From positions 1-6,565 of the forward strand of contig JAIXUR010000416.1 in assembly GCA_027483425.1 (NCBI GenBank): 6,565 bases of DNA. The letters are read 5' to 3'. Made by a program: the position numbers and the translations under genes. The notes under the pieces are model-generated. The model did not search any database. It was not told where the DNA came from and saw nothing but the letters and a program-made list of their open reading frames with translations. The stretch is from Cyanobacteriota bacterium (GTDB taxonomy: Bacteria > Cyanobacteriota > Cyanobacteriia > Phormidesmidales > Phormidesmidaceae). Positions within the stretch are counted from its first letter, which is position 1; each line of letters starts with the position of its first letter. Below, piece by piece: positions 1 to 6,018 of this stretch.

Positions 1-154
1 CCTATATTTAAGCTACTACCTCAATCTGCCCTCTGGCCCCGCCATCGTGCTGGTGGTGTCGGGGCTATTTGCCCTGGCGTTTTTGTTCAGCCCTCGCCAC
101 GGGGTATTGACCCGAGCGGGGCTCTGGCGCTGGCCCTGGCGAGTCGGTGCTTGA
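1..154 (+). CDS. C-terminal end of an ABC-3 family metal (Zn/Mn/Fe) transporter permease, partial
   Basis: An open frame enters from the left edge (first full codon at base 2) and ends at a TGA at 152-154, giving the last 50 residues. It begins LYLSYYLNLPSGPAIVLVVS, continues as a hydrophobic helix and ends in a basic tail containing FSPRHGVL. A 'SYY-PSGPAIVL' stretch followed by a last membrane helix and a short 'SPRHG' tail is typical of the C-terminus of ZnuB/MntB-type permeases, which form the inner-membrane channel of binding-protein-dependent transporters for zinc, manganese or iron. The metal cannot be told from this fragment, and the ATPase and binding protein would lie outside the window. 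The gene converges on the protease gene at 304-1743. The family call rests on the motif pattern alone, with only about a sixth of the usual protein length visible. Confidence 0.72.
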   Translation, partial: LYLSYYLNLPSGPAIVLVVSGLFALAFLFSPRHGVLTRAGLWRWPWRVGA

Positions 155-191
155 TCCTGGCGCGCCGAGAGCAGCGGTGCGGTAGGCTAAA

Positions 192-255
192 AAACCCGGT
201 TTCTTCGCCGCTGCGCTCACGATATGACTTGCAGGCTGGCCAAGAAACCGGGTTT
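192..255 (-). terminator. Inverted repeat with T run, likely terminator of the protease gene
   Basis: The arms aaacccggtttctt (192-205) and aagaaaccgggttt (242-255) are exact reverse complements separated by 36 bases. After one mismatch the pairing resumes for three pairs (207-209 with 238-240). Read on the minus strand, the second arm runs directly into TTTTTT and then AGCC, the layout of an intrinsic terminator for the protease gene that ends at 304. On the plus strand the downstream arm is followed by TCTATA rather than a clean T run, so termination of the permease transcript is less certain. Each arm is also close to a palindrome by itself: 243-257 reads AGAAACCGGGTTTCT with 7-bp half sites around one G. 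Related palindromes are, from memory, common between cyanobacterial genes, so this may be a dispersed repeat that also serves as terminator. Confidence 0.7.
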
Positions 256-303
256 CTATACCGACGTTCTAGCGCCCAGATTGGCCCCGTTTGAGGCAGA
301 AGG

Positions 304-1743
304 CTATTCCAGGGTTAGCAGAAAGCGGCCTTGCTGCCCCCCTTCGTAGCTGTTGACGATCACCGTATAGTCTCCGGTGCTGGGCAGAGTCACTATGATT
401 TCAGCGTCGGTCGTGCTGGAGCTGGCATCGTCATTTTCGGCAATGCGGTTACCGGCTGAGTCGATCAAAATCAGATACGTGTCGAAGTCAGAGCTTTCGA
501 GCAGAATACGTATCTGCTGGCCCGCCTGGCCCGTAAAGGCAAATTCTTGATAATAGGACCCATCTTGCAGCGTGGGGTCGCCGGCTCCCAGCTCACCGGC
601 AATCTGCTCTGCCCCGCTGCTGGCAGCACCACCCCCAGACTGACCGCCATCGCCCTGGCTAAGGCTGAGCTGGTAGTTGCCCAGCTCGCCCTCCGCCAGA
701 CTGTTGGCCAAAATAATGTACTCCCCGGTAAAGGGCAACTGCACCGATATCCGGGAGCTCAGCCCACCACCGCCGTCATCATCTTGTACGGAAAAGTCGT
801 CGCGATCGGGGGCAATCAAGATCAGGTAGGGGTCGATCTCTTGGCTGCTCATGTCGATGGTAATGGTTTGTCCAGCCTGCCCTTCAAACCGATAGGGGTT
901 GTAGAGGCTGCCATCGGGCAGTACATTGCTGCTGTCGTCCAGTTGTCCTTGCACCGTCGACCCCAAGGCAATGGGGACAGGCTCACGATTGGTACGGTTA
1001 GTGGGTACTGTTGCCGAGGCCGTGCCCGATCGCACCGACGCTAAAAAGGGCTGCACTTCATTGATAGGAATGGCAAAACCAATCCCCACATTGCCGCCGT
1101 TTTCACCGGTGGTAAAGATGGAGGTGTTCACCCCGATCATTTCGCCATTGCGGTTGAGCAATGGGCCACCCGAGTTGCCGGGGTTGATGGCCGCATCGGT
1201 TTGAATCACGTTGCGCTCGGTGTCGATGCGGCTCACAATGCCCACGGTGAGGGTGCCCTGGAGGCCAAAGGGGCTGCCAATGGCAAAGGCACTCTGGCCC
1301 ACCCGCACCGAGTTGAGGGGGGCAATGGTCACCGTAGGTAGGCCCGTGGGGTTGCCCCGCAGGCGCACTGCCGCCAAGTCTAGGCGACTTTCTCCGTAAC
1401 CGACCACATCACCCTCAAAGGTACGGCCGTCAGACAGTTGCACGGTTACCACCGACTCGGTACCCACCACGTGGGCATTGGTCAGAATGAGGCCGTTGGC
1501 ATCGATAATGCTGCCGCTGCCACCCCCGTCAGAGGTCGTAATGGCCACCACCGCCGGGCTGACCTGATCGTAGACCCGAATGGTGGTCGCTTCGTCTACC
1601 GTGGACTGGGCCAAGGCTGGGGCCAGCCCCACGCCACCCATGCGGGTGGACAACTCCGTGGGCAACCCGCATGGCAGCAGTGCCAGCAATGTCCCCAGCA
1701 TCAACGAACCCGATGTCAACCGATTGAACGCTACCTCTGCCAT
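304..1743 (-). CDS. Exported HtrA-like trypsin-fold serine protease with two PPC domains
   Basis: 479 residues, ATG start. Residues 1-45 look like a signal peptide: a hydrophobic core at about 13-23, then a longish polar stretch with a likely cut after ALA (43-45), so the product should be exported to the periplasm, thylakoid lumen or outside. Residues 52-235 are an S1C (DegP/HtrA/Deg) trypsin-like domain with the full triad: His91 in TNAHVV, Asp122 in RLDLAAV and Ser191 in GNSGGP, plus the usual GFAIP stretch at 222-226. Where HtrA proteins carry PDZ domains, this one has two tandem PPC beta-sandwich domains (about 260-362 and 383-478) joined by a Gly/Ser-rich linker. Both PPC repeats share the FxGQAGQ-I and D-YLILI patterns. 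Peptide-bond hydrolysis is well supported; the substrate is unknown. The AGAGGG before the ATG lies only two bases away, but an internal ATG at residue 15 would remove the signal n-region. It is transcribed alone or by read-through from ndhD. Confidence 0.9.
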   Translation of the reverse strand: MAEVAFNRLTSGSLMLGTLLALLPCGLPTELSTRMGGVGLAPALAQSTVDEATTIRVYDQVSPAVVAITTSDGGGSGSIIDANGLILTNAHVVGTESVVTVQLSDGRTFEGDVVGYGESRLDLAAVRLRGNPTGLPTVTIAPLNSVRVGQSAFAIGSPFGLQGTLTVGIVSRIDTERNVIQTDAAINPGNSGGPLLNRNGEMIGVNTSIFTTGENGGNVGIGFAIPINEVQPFLASVRSGTASATVPTNRTNREPVPIALGSTVQGQLDDSSNVLPDGSLYNPYRFEGQAGQTITIDMSSQEIDPYLILIAPDRDDFSVQDDDGGGGLSSRISVQLPFTGEYIILANSLAEGELGNYQLSLSQGDGGQSGGGAASSGAEQIAGELGAGDPTLQDGSYYQEFAFTGQAGQQIRILLESSDFDTYLILIDSAGNRIAENDDASSSTTDAEIIVTLPSTGDYTVIVNSYEGGQQGRFLLTLE

Positions 1744-2029
1744 AGCCCTCTATTGAAAACCTGCTTTAGAACATGCCACTGAGGCCATCAGGGGTAATGC
1801 CTGATACCTCTTATCTACTATTACCTAGGATTCCCTTCCTTTCAGGATATATCTCTGGGCTGATCAGGGGGCAAAGCCCAGCGCCACTTTCTAGACAGGC
1901 ACGGTGGCCACCACCCAGTGGGTGATGGCCACCGTGCCTAAAGGTAGGGGACTGGCCCGATCGGATGTTCCCAGCCTAGGGGTTCGGATCCGACACCGGC
2001 AGAGGGGCCTAGCCCCGCACTAGCTCGCT
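1744..2029. other. Spacer between ndhD end and protease start
   Basis: This 286-base gap holds no credible gene. It contains the strong hairpin at 1897-1939, a 10-bp palindrome TCGGATCCGA at 1984-1993 close to the ndhD stop, and a small inverted repeat ATCAGG/CCTGAT at 1787-1792 and 1800-1805 in the probable leader of the protease gene. The AT-rich part at about 1805-1855 is the most likely place for the protease promoter (minus strand), but I cannot point to a convincing -35/-10 pair. Confidence 0.5.
1897..1939 (-). terminator. Strong hairpin downstream of ndhD, probable end of the ndh transcript
   Basis: A 14-bp perfect stem (1897-1910 with 1926-1939; arm AGGCACGGTGGCCA) continues, after one C/A mismatch, with five more pairs (1912-1916 with 1920-1924) around a three-base loop. 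It lies 90 bases past the ndhD stop codon and about 150 bases before the protease start, where a transcript end would be expected. No good T run follows on either strand (TGTCTAGAAAG on the minus strand), so it could be a factor-dependent terminator or a 3'-end-stabilising hairpin rather than a textbook intrinsic terminator. Confidence 0.55.
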
Positions 2030-3619
2030 CTATTGGCTGACTGAGGGGGCTCTGAGCACCGGCAGGGCAGCGATCGGGGCGCTGCCTTGGGTCAACTCAG
2101 CCTCGGCAACAAACACCTGGCTGAGACGATCGGTCAGCTTTTGGGTGGTGGCGTCGTAGATTTGGGTCAGCATTTTGGGGTAGAAGCCAAACCCAATAAT
2201 GGGCACCAGCAAGCAGGCAATGATAAACACCTCGCGGGGCTCGGCATCGACCAGCTCTTGATGCTCCAGCAGCTCTTTGTTCTCAGGCCCGTAGAAGATT
2301 TCCCGCAGCATCGACAGCAGGTAAATGGGGGTCAAAATCACCCCGATCGCCATGCAGATGACCGCAATCAGCCGAAAGGTAAAGCTGTAGGCATCGCTGG
2401 TGGCAAAGCCCACAAACACCATGAGTTCTGCCACAAAGCCGCTCATCCCCGGCAGTGCCAGGGAGGCGAGGGAGCAGGTGGTAAACATGGCGAAAATCTT
2501 TGGCATCTTTTTGCCGATACCGCCCATCTCATCCAAAATCAGGGTGTGGGTGCGATCGTAGGTGGCCCCCACCAAAAAGAACAGACTGGCCCCAATTAAC
2601 CCGTGGGAAACCATTTGCAGCACTGCGCCGCTCAGCCCCAGGTTCGTGAAGGAGGCAATCCCGATCAGCACAAAGCCCATGTGCGAAATTGACGAATAGG
2701 CGATTTTTCGCTTCAGGCTGCGCTGGGCAAAGGATGTCAGCGCCGCGTAGACAATGTTCACACAGCCCAAGATCACCAGCACCGGGGCAAAGTAGGTGTG
2801 GGCTTCGGGCAGCATGCCCAGGTTCATGCGAATCAGGGCATAGCCGCCCATCTTCAGCAAAATACCGGCCAGGAGCATATGTACCGGTGCCGTGGCTTCG
2901 CCGTGGGCATCGGGGAGCCAGGTGTGCAGCGGAATAATTGGCAGCTTGACGGCGTAGGCAATCAGAAAGGCTCCGTAGAGCAAGAGCTGCATCCGCAGGG
3001 GATAAACCTTCTCCGCCAGGGCCGTCATATCAAAGGTGATGGTATCACCGTAGAAGGCCATGGCCAGGGCCGCCACCAGAATGAACAGGGAGCCCCCGGC
3101 CGTATAAAGGATGAACTTGGTGGCCGCGTAGAGTCGCTTCTTGCCACCCCAGATCGACAACAGCAAGTACACCGGGATCAGCTCCAACTCCCAGAACAGG
3201 AAGAACAGCAGCATATCCTGACAGGCAAAGACGCCGATCTGGCCCGTGTACATGGCCAGCAGGAGGAAGTAAAAGAACTTGGGCTTCAGGGTTACCGGCC
3301 AGGCGGCCAAGGTCGCTAGGGTGGTGATAAAGCCCGTCAGCAGCACCAGGGGCATCGATAGACCATCTACCCCGAGGGACCACTTCAGGTCGAGCTGGGG
3401 CACCCAGGTATAGCTCTCAACCAGTTGTAGGCCGGGCTGGCTGAAGTCGTAGTTGAGGTAGAAAGCGGCCACGATGAGCACAAAGTCGATCAGGCCCACC
3501 GCCAGGGAGTACCAGCGCACCGTCTTACCATTGTCGTCGGGCAAAAAGGGGATCGCCACGCAGGCCGCCAGTGGTAGCAGCGTAACGGTCGTTAACCAGG
3601 GAAAAGTCGCGAGGTCCAT
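2030..3619 (-). CDS. ndhD: NAD(P)H-quinone oxidoreductase (NDH-1) subunit 4, NdhD1 type
   Basis: 529 residues from the ATG at 3617-3619. An in-frame TTG at 3659-3661 would add 14 residues (start GLPLQQNATRN), but known NdhD1 proteins begin like this ATG form (MxxAxFPWLTT), so I prefer the ATG. The product is a NuoM/Mrp-antiporter-like subunit with about 14 membrane helices, one of the proton-pumping modules of the thylakoid NDH-1 complex (plastoquinone reduction, respiration, cyclic electron flow around PSI). Charged residues expected for the proton path are present: Glu144 in FWELELIPVY, Lys225 in AVKLPIIPLHTWLPDAHGEA, Lys256 in GILLKMGGYALIRMN and Glu399 in GFVAELMVF, matching E. coli NuoM Glu144, Lys234, Lys265 and Glu407 by context. 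Other family stretches are SLKRKIAYSSISHMGF and YDRTHT. Length and sequence fit NdhD1/NdhD2 (NDH-1L) rather than the NdhD3/NdhD4 CO2-uptake forms. It follows ndhF in the same direction; no strong ribosome site is visible. Confidence 0.96.
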   Translation of the reverse strand: MDLATFPWLTTVTLLPLAACVAIPFLPDDNGKTVRWYSLAVGLIDFVLIVAAFYLNYDFSQPGLQLVESYTWVPQLDLKWSLGVDGLSMPLVLLTGFITTLATLAAWPVTLKPKFFYFLLLAMYTGQIGVFACQDMLLFFLFWELELIPVYLLLSIWGGKKRLYAATKFILYTAGGSLFILVAALAMAFYGDTITFDMTALAEKVYPLRMQLLLYGAFLIAYAVKLPIIPLHTWLPDAHGEATAPVHMLLAGILLKMGGYALIRMNLGMLPEAHTYFAPVLVILGCVNIVYAALTSFAQRSLKRKIAYSSISHMGFVLIGIASFTNLGLSGAVLQMVSHGLIGASLFFLVGATYDRTHTLILDEMGGIGKKMPKIFAMFTTCSLASLALPGMSGFVAELMVFVGFATSDAYSFTFRLIAVICMAIGVILTPIYLLSMLREIFYGPENKELLEHQELVDAEPREVFIIACLLVPIIGFGFYPKMLTQIYDATTQKLTDRLSQVFVAEAELTQGSAPIAALPVLRAPSVSQ

Positions 3620-3804
3620 AAGGCTGTTTCTCGTCGCGTTCTGCTGAAGGGGCAAACCCAAAGGGTCAAACGGTCTTAGCTATGACAGTAAGGGTAAGAA
3701 ATTAACGTTGAGAAGCCATTGAAACAGTTTTTATACGAAGGGAAGAAAATCTAAAGATTCTAATGTCATCACCCCAGGCCATGGCCTGGGGTGATGACAT
3801 TGAG
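3620..3804 (-). promoter_or_regulatory. ndhF-ndhD spacer with possible ndhD leader and promoter
   Basis: The gap of about 185 bases holds the 40-bp palindrome next to ndhF and then an AT-rich stretch. On the minus strand TATAAA (3730-3735) could be a -10 element for a separate ndhD promoter, leaving a leader of roughly 100 bases, but there is no good -35 at 17 bases (ATCTTT is the nearest). A small inverted repeat AATCT-AA-AGATT lies at 3748-3759. The position suggests that ndhD may be transcribed both by read-through from ndhF and from its own start. The promoter part is weak. Confidence 0.3.
3762..3801 (-). terminator. Perfect 40-bp palindrome just after the ndhF stop
   Basis: Bases 3762-3801 form a perfect palindrome with no mismatch: the 20-base arm begins AATGTCATCACCCC and its centre is GGCCATGGCC. 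In RNA it would fold into a long stem with only the few central bases unpaired. It starts three bases after the ndhF stop codon (TGA, 3805-3807 on the minus strand). The sequence that follows in the direction of transcription, ATTAGAATCTTTAGATTTTC, is T-rich but has no unbroken T tract. An intrinsic terminator or attenuator between ndhF and ndhD is the simplest reading. An RNA-processing or 3'-protecting stem that sets different ndhF and ndhD levels is the alternative. Confidence 0.6.
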
Positions 3805-5898
3805 TCACGTCACCCCAGACAGCAGAACGAGACCCAGCACCGCCCCAAACACAATGAGGGCATAGAACTGGGCACGACCATTCTCTAGGTATTTCAGCCC
3901 TTCGCCGGTCACTAGGGTCACCAGGCCGGCCAGGTTGACCAGGCCATCTACGATGCGGATGTCGATGTCGAGCACCTGCTTGGCTAGCTTGCGGCTGCCT
4001 TGGACAAAGACAACCTCGTAGATGTCATCGATGTACCACTTGTTCAGCGACAGGTTGTAAAGCGGTTTGATCGTCTGGGCGATCGCACCGGCATCAATGA
4101 CTTTGGTGCTGTACATCAGAAACGACAGGATGATGCCAGCGGTGGCGATCGCCACCGAGCTACCCGCCATCAGCGCAAACTCGCTCCAGTCAAAGGCCTC
4201 TGCGGTTTCTAGGACGGCCTCCACCTCCCCAGGGGGGTGAATAAAGGCCTCAAAGTAGTTAGCAAAGGGGGTTCCCACCAGACCAATGAGCACCGAGGGC
4301 ACCGCCAAGGCCATGAGCGGAAAGATCATGGCCAGGGGCGATTCATGGGGCTCGTGGGCATGGCTGTGGCCATGGTCGTCGTGGTCATCTTGGACAGCGT
4401 CGAGGGTCAGCTCCTGGGGGTTCATGGCCCCCGGCCCGAGGGACATCCCCATGCGCTGCAGCTGAGCCCGTTTCAGGTCGCGACGAATGCCGTCGTCATT
4501 GCCCCGAAAGGTGCCCTCAAAGGTAGATAAATACATGCGGAACATGTAGAAGGCGGTAATACCCGCCGTAACCCAGCCCACGGCCCACAGCAATGGGCTG
4601 ACCGCAAAGGTCGAGCCCAGAATTTCATCCTTCGACCAAAAGCCGGCAAAGGGCGGGATACCGCAGATCGCCAGGGTGCCAATCAGGAAGGTATAGGCCG
4701 TGACGGGCATGTACTTCCGCAGGCCACCCATCAGGCGCATGTCTTGGGCCAGCGCCGGATCGTGGCCCACCACCGACTCCATACCGTGAATGACGGAGCC
4801 AGAGCCAAGAAACAACATGGCTTTGAAGTAGGCGTGGGTCATCAGGTGAAAGAGGCCTGCACTGTAGGCTCCCACCCCCATAGCCATGACCATGTAGCCC
4901 AACTGCGACATGGTTGAAAAGGCCAGGCCCTTCTTGATGTCGTTTTGGGTAATGGCAATGGTGGCCCCCATAAAGGCGGTAAACGCCCCCGTGTAGGCAA
5001 TCACCGTCATCACGGTGGGAATATGCTCGAAAACAGGGTACATGCGTGCCACCAGGAACACCCCTGCCGCCACCATGGTCGCCGCGTGAATCAGCGCTGA
5101 GATCGGTGTGGGGCCTTCCATGGCGTCGGGCAGCCACACATGGAGCGGAAACTGGGCTGACTTAGCCACGGGGCCAAGGAATACCAGAATGGCAAACACA
5201 GCCGCCATAGAGGCGCTGAGACTACCGGTATTGACCAGATCGGTGAGGCGCTCGCCCATGATCTCAAAATCAAAGCTGCCCGTGGCCCAAAATAGAGCCA
5301 AAATGCCCAACAGTAGGCCAAAGTCGCCCACTCGGTTGGTCACAAAGGCCTTTTGGCAGGCATCGGCCGCAGGTTTGCGGTCGTACCAAAAGCCAATCAG
5401 CAGGTACGAGCACATGCCCACTAGCTCCCAGAACACGTAGACCTGGAGCAGGTTGGGGCTAATCACCAGCCCCAGCATGGAAGAGCTAAACAGGCTGAGA
5501 TAGGCGTAGAACCGCACATAGCCCGGGTCGTGGGCCATATAGCCATCGGTGTAGATCATCACCAAAAAGGCGACGGTGGTGACCACCACCAGCATGAGCG
5601 CCGCCAGGTGATCGATGGTGTAGCCCATCTGGATGTGAAAATCACCCGCCGAGACCCACTCAAACATAGCTGTGTAGGGAGGATGACCCTGCACCTGGCT
5701 CCAAAAAATTGCAAAGGAAAATACCATCGCCGCCCCAATCAGGGAAACGATGAAGATGGCCGCTGGCTGCCGCAGCTTGCTGGTGGCCTCGCCATAGGAG
5801 ATTAGCCCAGTACCCACCACCACGGCCCCCAGGAGAGGCAGCACCGGCACTAACCAGGCGTATTGATAAAGCGTATCTAGCGTGTCTACAGAATTCAT
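3805..5898 (-). CDS. ndhF: NAD(P)H-quinone oxidoreductase (NDH-1) subunit 5, NdhF1 type
   Basis: 697 residues from an ATG. It is the NuoL-like subunit at the far end of the membrane arm of thylakoid NDH-1, pumping protons when ferredoxin-supplied electrons reduce plastoquinone. Family landmarks in order: LYQYAWLVPVLPLLGA at the N-terminus, DGYMAHDPGYVRF (118-130), FWELVGMCSYLLIGFWYDR (156-174), GPVAKSAQFPLHVWLPDAMEGPTP (242-265), SALIHAATMVAAGV (267-280), GIPPFAGFWSKDEIL (413-427) and KWYIDDIYE (620-628). Proton-path residues Glu158, Lys246, His271 and Lys423 are present. The C-terminal part (about 570-697) should hold the lateral amphipathic helix and the anchoring last membrane helix of NuoL-like proteins. 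A loop at 504-519 is strikingly rich in His and Asp (DDHDDHGHSHAHEPHE). The full F1 type sequence argues for the NDH-1L complex, not the CO2-uptake NdhF3/F4 forms. The nearby in-line ndhD supports a functional pair. Confidence 0.97.
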   Translation of the reverse strand: MNSVDTLDTLYQYAWLVPVLPLLGAVVVGTGLISYGEATSKLRQPAAIFIVSLIGAAMVFSFAIFWSQVQGHPPYTAMFEWVSAGDFHIQMGYTIDHLAALMLVVVTTVAFLVMIYTDGYMAHDPGYVRFYAYLSLFSSSMLGLVISPNLLQVYVFWELVGMCSYLLIGFWYDRKPAADACQKAFVTNRVGDFGLLLGILALFWATGSFDFEIMGERLTDLVNTGSLSASMAAVFAILVFLGPVAKSAQFPLHVWLPDAMEGPTPISALIHAATMVAAGVFLVARMYPVFEHIPTVMTVIAYTGAFTAFMGATIAITQNDIKKGLAFSTMSQLGYMVMAMGVGAYSAGLFHLMTHAYFKAMLFLGSGSVIHGMESVVGHDPALAQDMRLMGGLRKYMPVTAYTFLIGTLAICGIPPFAGFWSKDEILGSTFAVSPLLWAVGWVTAGITAFYMFRMYLSTFEGTFRGNDDGIRRDLKRAQLQRMGMSLGPGAMNPQELTLDAVQDDHDDHGHSHAHEPHESPLAMIFPLMALAVPSVLIGLVGTPFANYFEAFIHPPGEVEAVLETAEAFDWSEFALMAGSSVAIATAGIILSFLMYSTKVIDAGAIAQTIKPLYNLSLNKWYIDDIYEVVFVQGSRKLAKQVLDIDIRIVDGLVNLAGLVTLVTGEGLKYLENGRAQFYALIVFGAVLGLVLLSGVT
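4079..4086. repeat. HIP1 octamer
   Basis: GCGATCGC within ndhF. HIP1 is a highly over-represented palindrome in many cyanobacterial genomes and supports the taxonomic reading. Further copies lie at 4145-4152, 6011-6018 and 6430-6437. Confidence 0.85.
4141..4156. repeat. HIP1 octamer inside a 16-bp palindrome
   Basis: GGTGGCGATCGCCACC is a perfect 16-bp palindrome centred on a HIP1 core (4145-4152), within the coding part of ndhF. It is coding sequence, so no regulatory role is implied. Confidence 0.8.
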
Positions 5899-5906
5899 CT
5901 TGACTG

Positions 5907-5914
5907 CCTACTCC
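5907..5914 (-). promoter_or_regulatory. Ribosome binding site of ndhF
   Basis: On the minus strand GGAGTAGG ends eight bases before the ATG at 5896-5898. It is a partial match to the Shine-Dalgarno consensus at normal spacing and supports this start, giving the N-terminus MNSVDTLDTLYQYAW, about nine residues ahead of the conserved LYQYAW block. Confidence 0.5.
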
Positions 5915-6010
5915 AAGAGCTTGGGTGAGTTGGCAAAAAACCGATTACATTCTGACATACCCTTCCCCAAGGAATAGTCGGTCTCGTAGCAAAGTTGGGG
6001 GAATTTGGAG

Positions 6011-6018
6011 GCGATCGC
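6011..6018. repeat. HIP1 octamer in the divergent intergenic region
   Basis: GCGATCGC, the only one of the four copies that is not in a coding sequence. It lies about 115 bases upstream of the ndhF start. Confidence 0.85.

Noticed and set aside
547..1044. 165-codon open frame on the plus strand opposite the protease gene
   Set aside because: It lies fully antisense to the PPC domains of a well-supported protease and shows no motif of its own.
1787..1805. Small inverted repeat ATCAGG/CCTGAT upstream of the protease gene
   Set aside because: Only six base pairs with a seven-base loop; expected by chance at this length, so mentioned in the spacer entry but not called as an operator.
2087..2599. 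170-codon open frame on the plus strand opposite the 3' half of ndhD
   Set aside because: Same kind of low-complexity antisense shadow; no ribosome site and no recognisable domain.
2798..3319. 173-codon open frame on the plus strand opposite ndhD
   Set aside because: Its translation is Gln/His/Gly-rich without family signals and is exactly antisense to a strongly conserved membrane protein; such frames are a by-product of the codon use of GC-rich genes.
4625..5137. 170-codon minus-strand frame inside ndhF
   Set aside because: It is an out-of-frame reading of ndhF with Gly/Arg/His-rich composition; ndhF itself is intact.
5930..5980. Possible ndhF promoter (TTGGGG and TGTAAT on the minus strand)
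   Set aside because: The spacing is 15 bases and both hexamers are poor matches; not strong enough to annotate.
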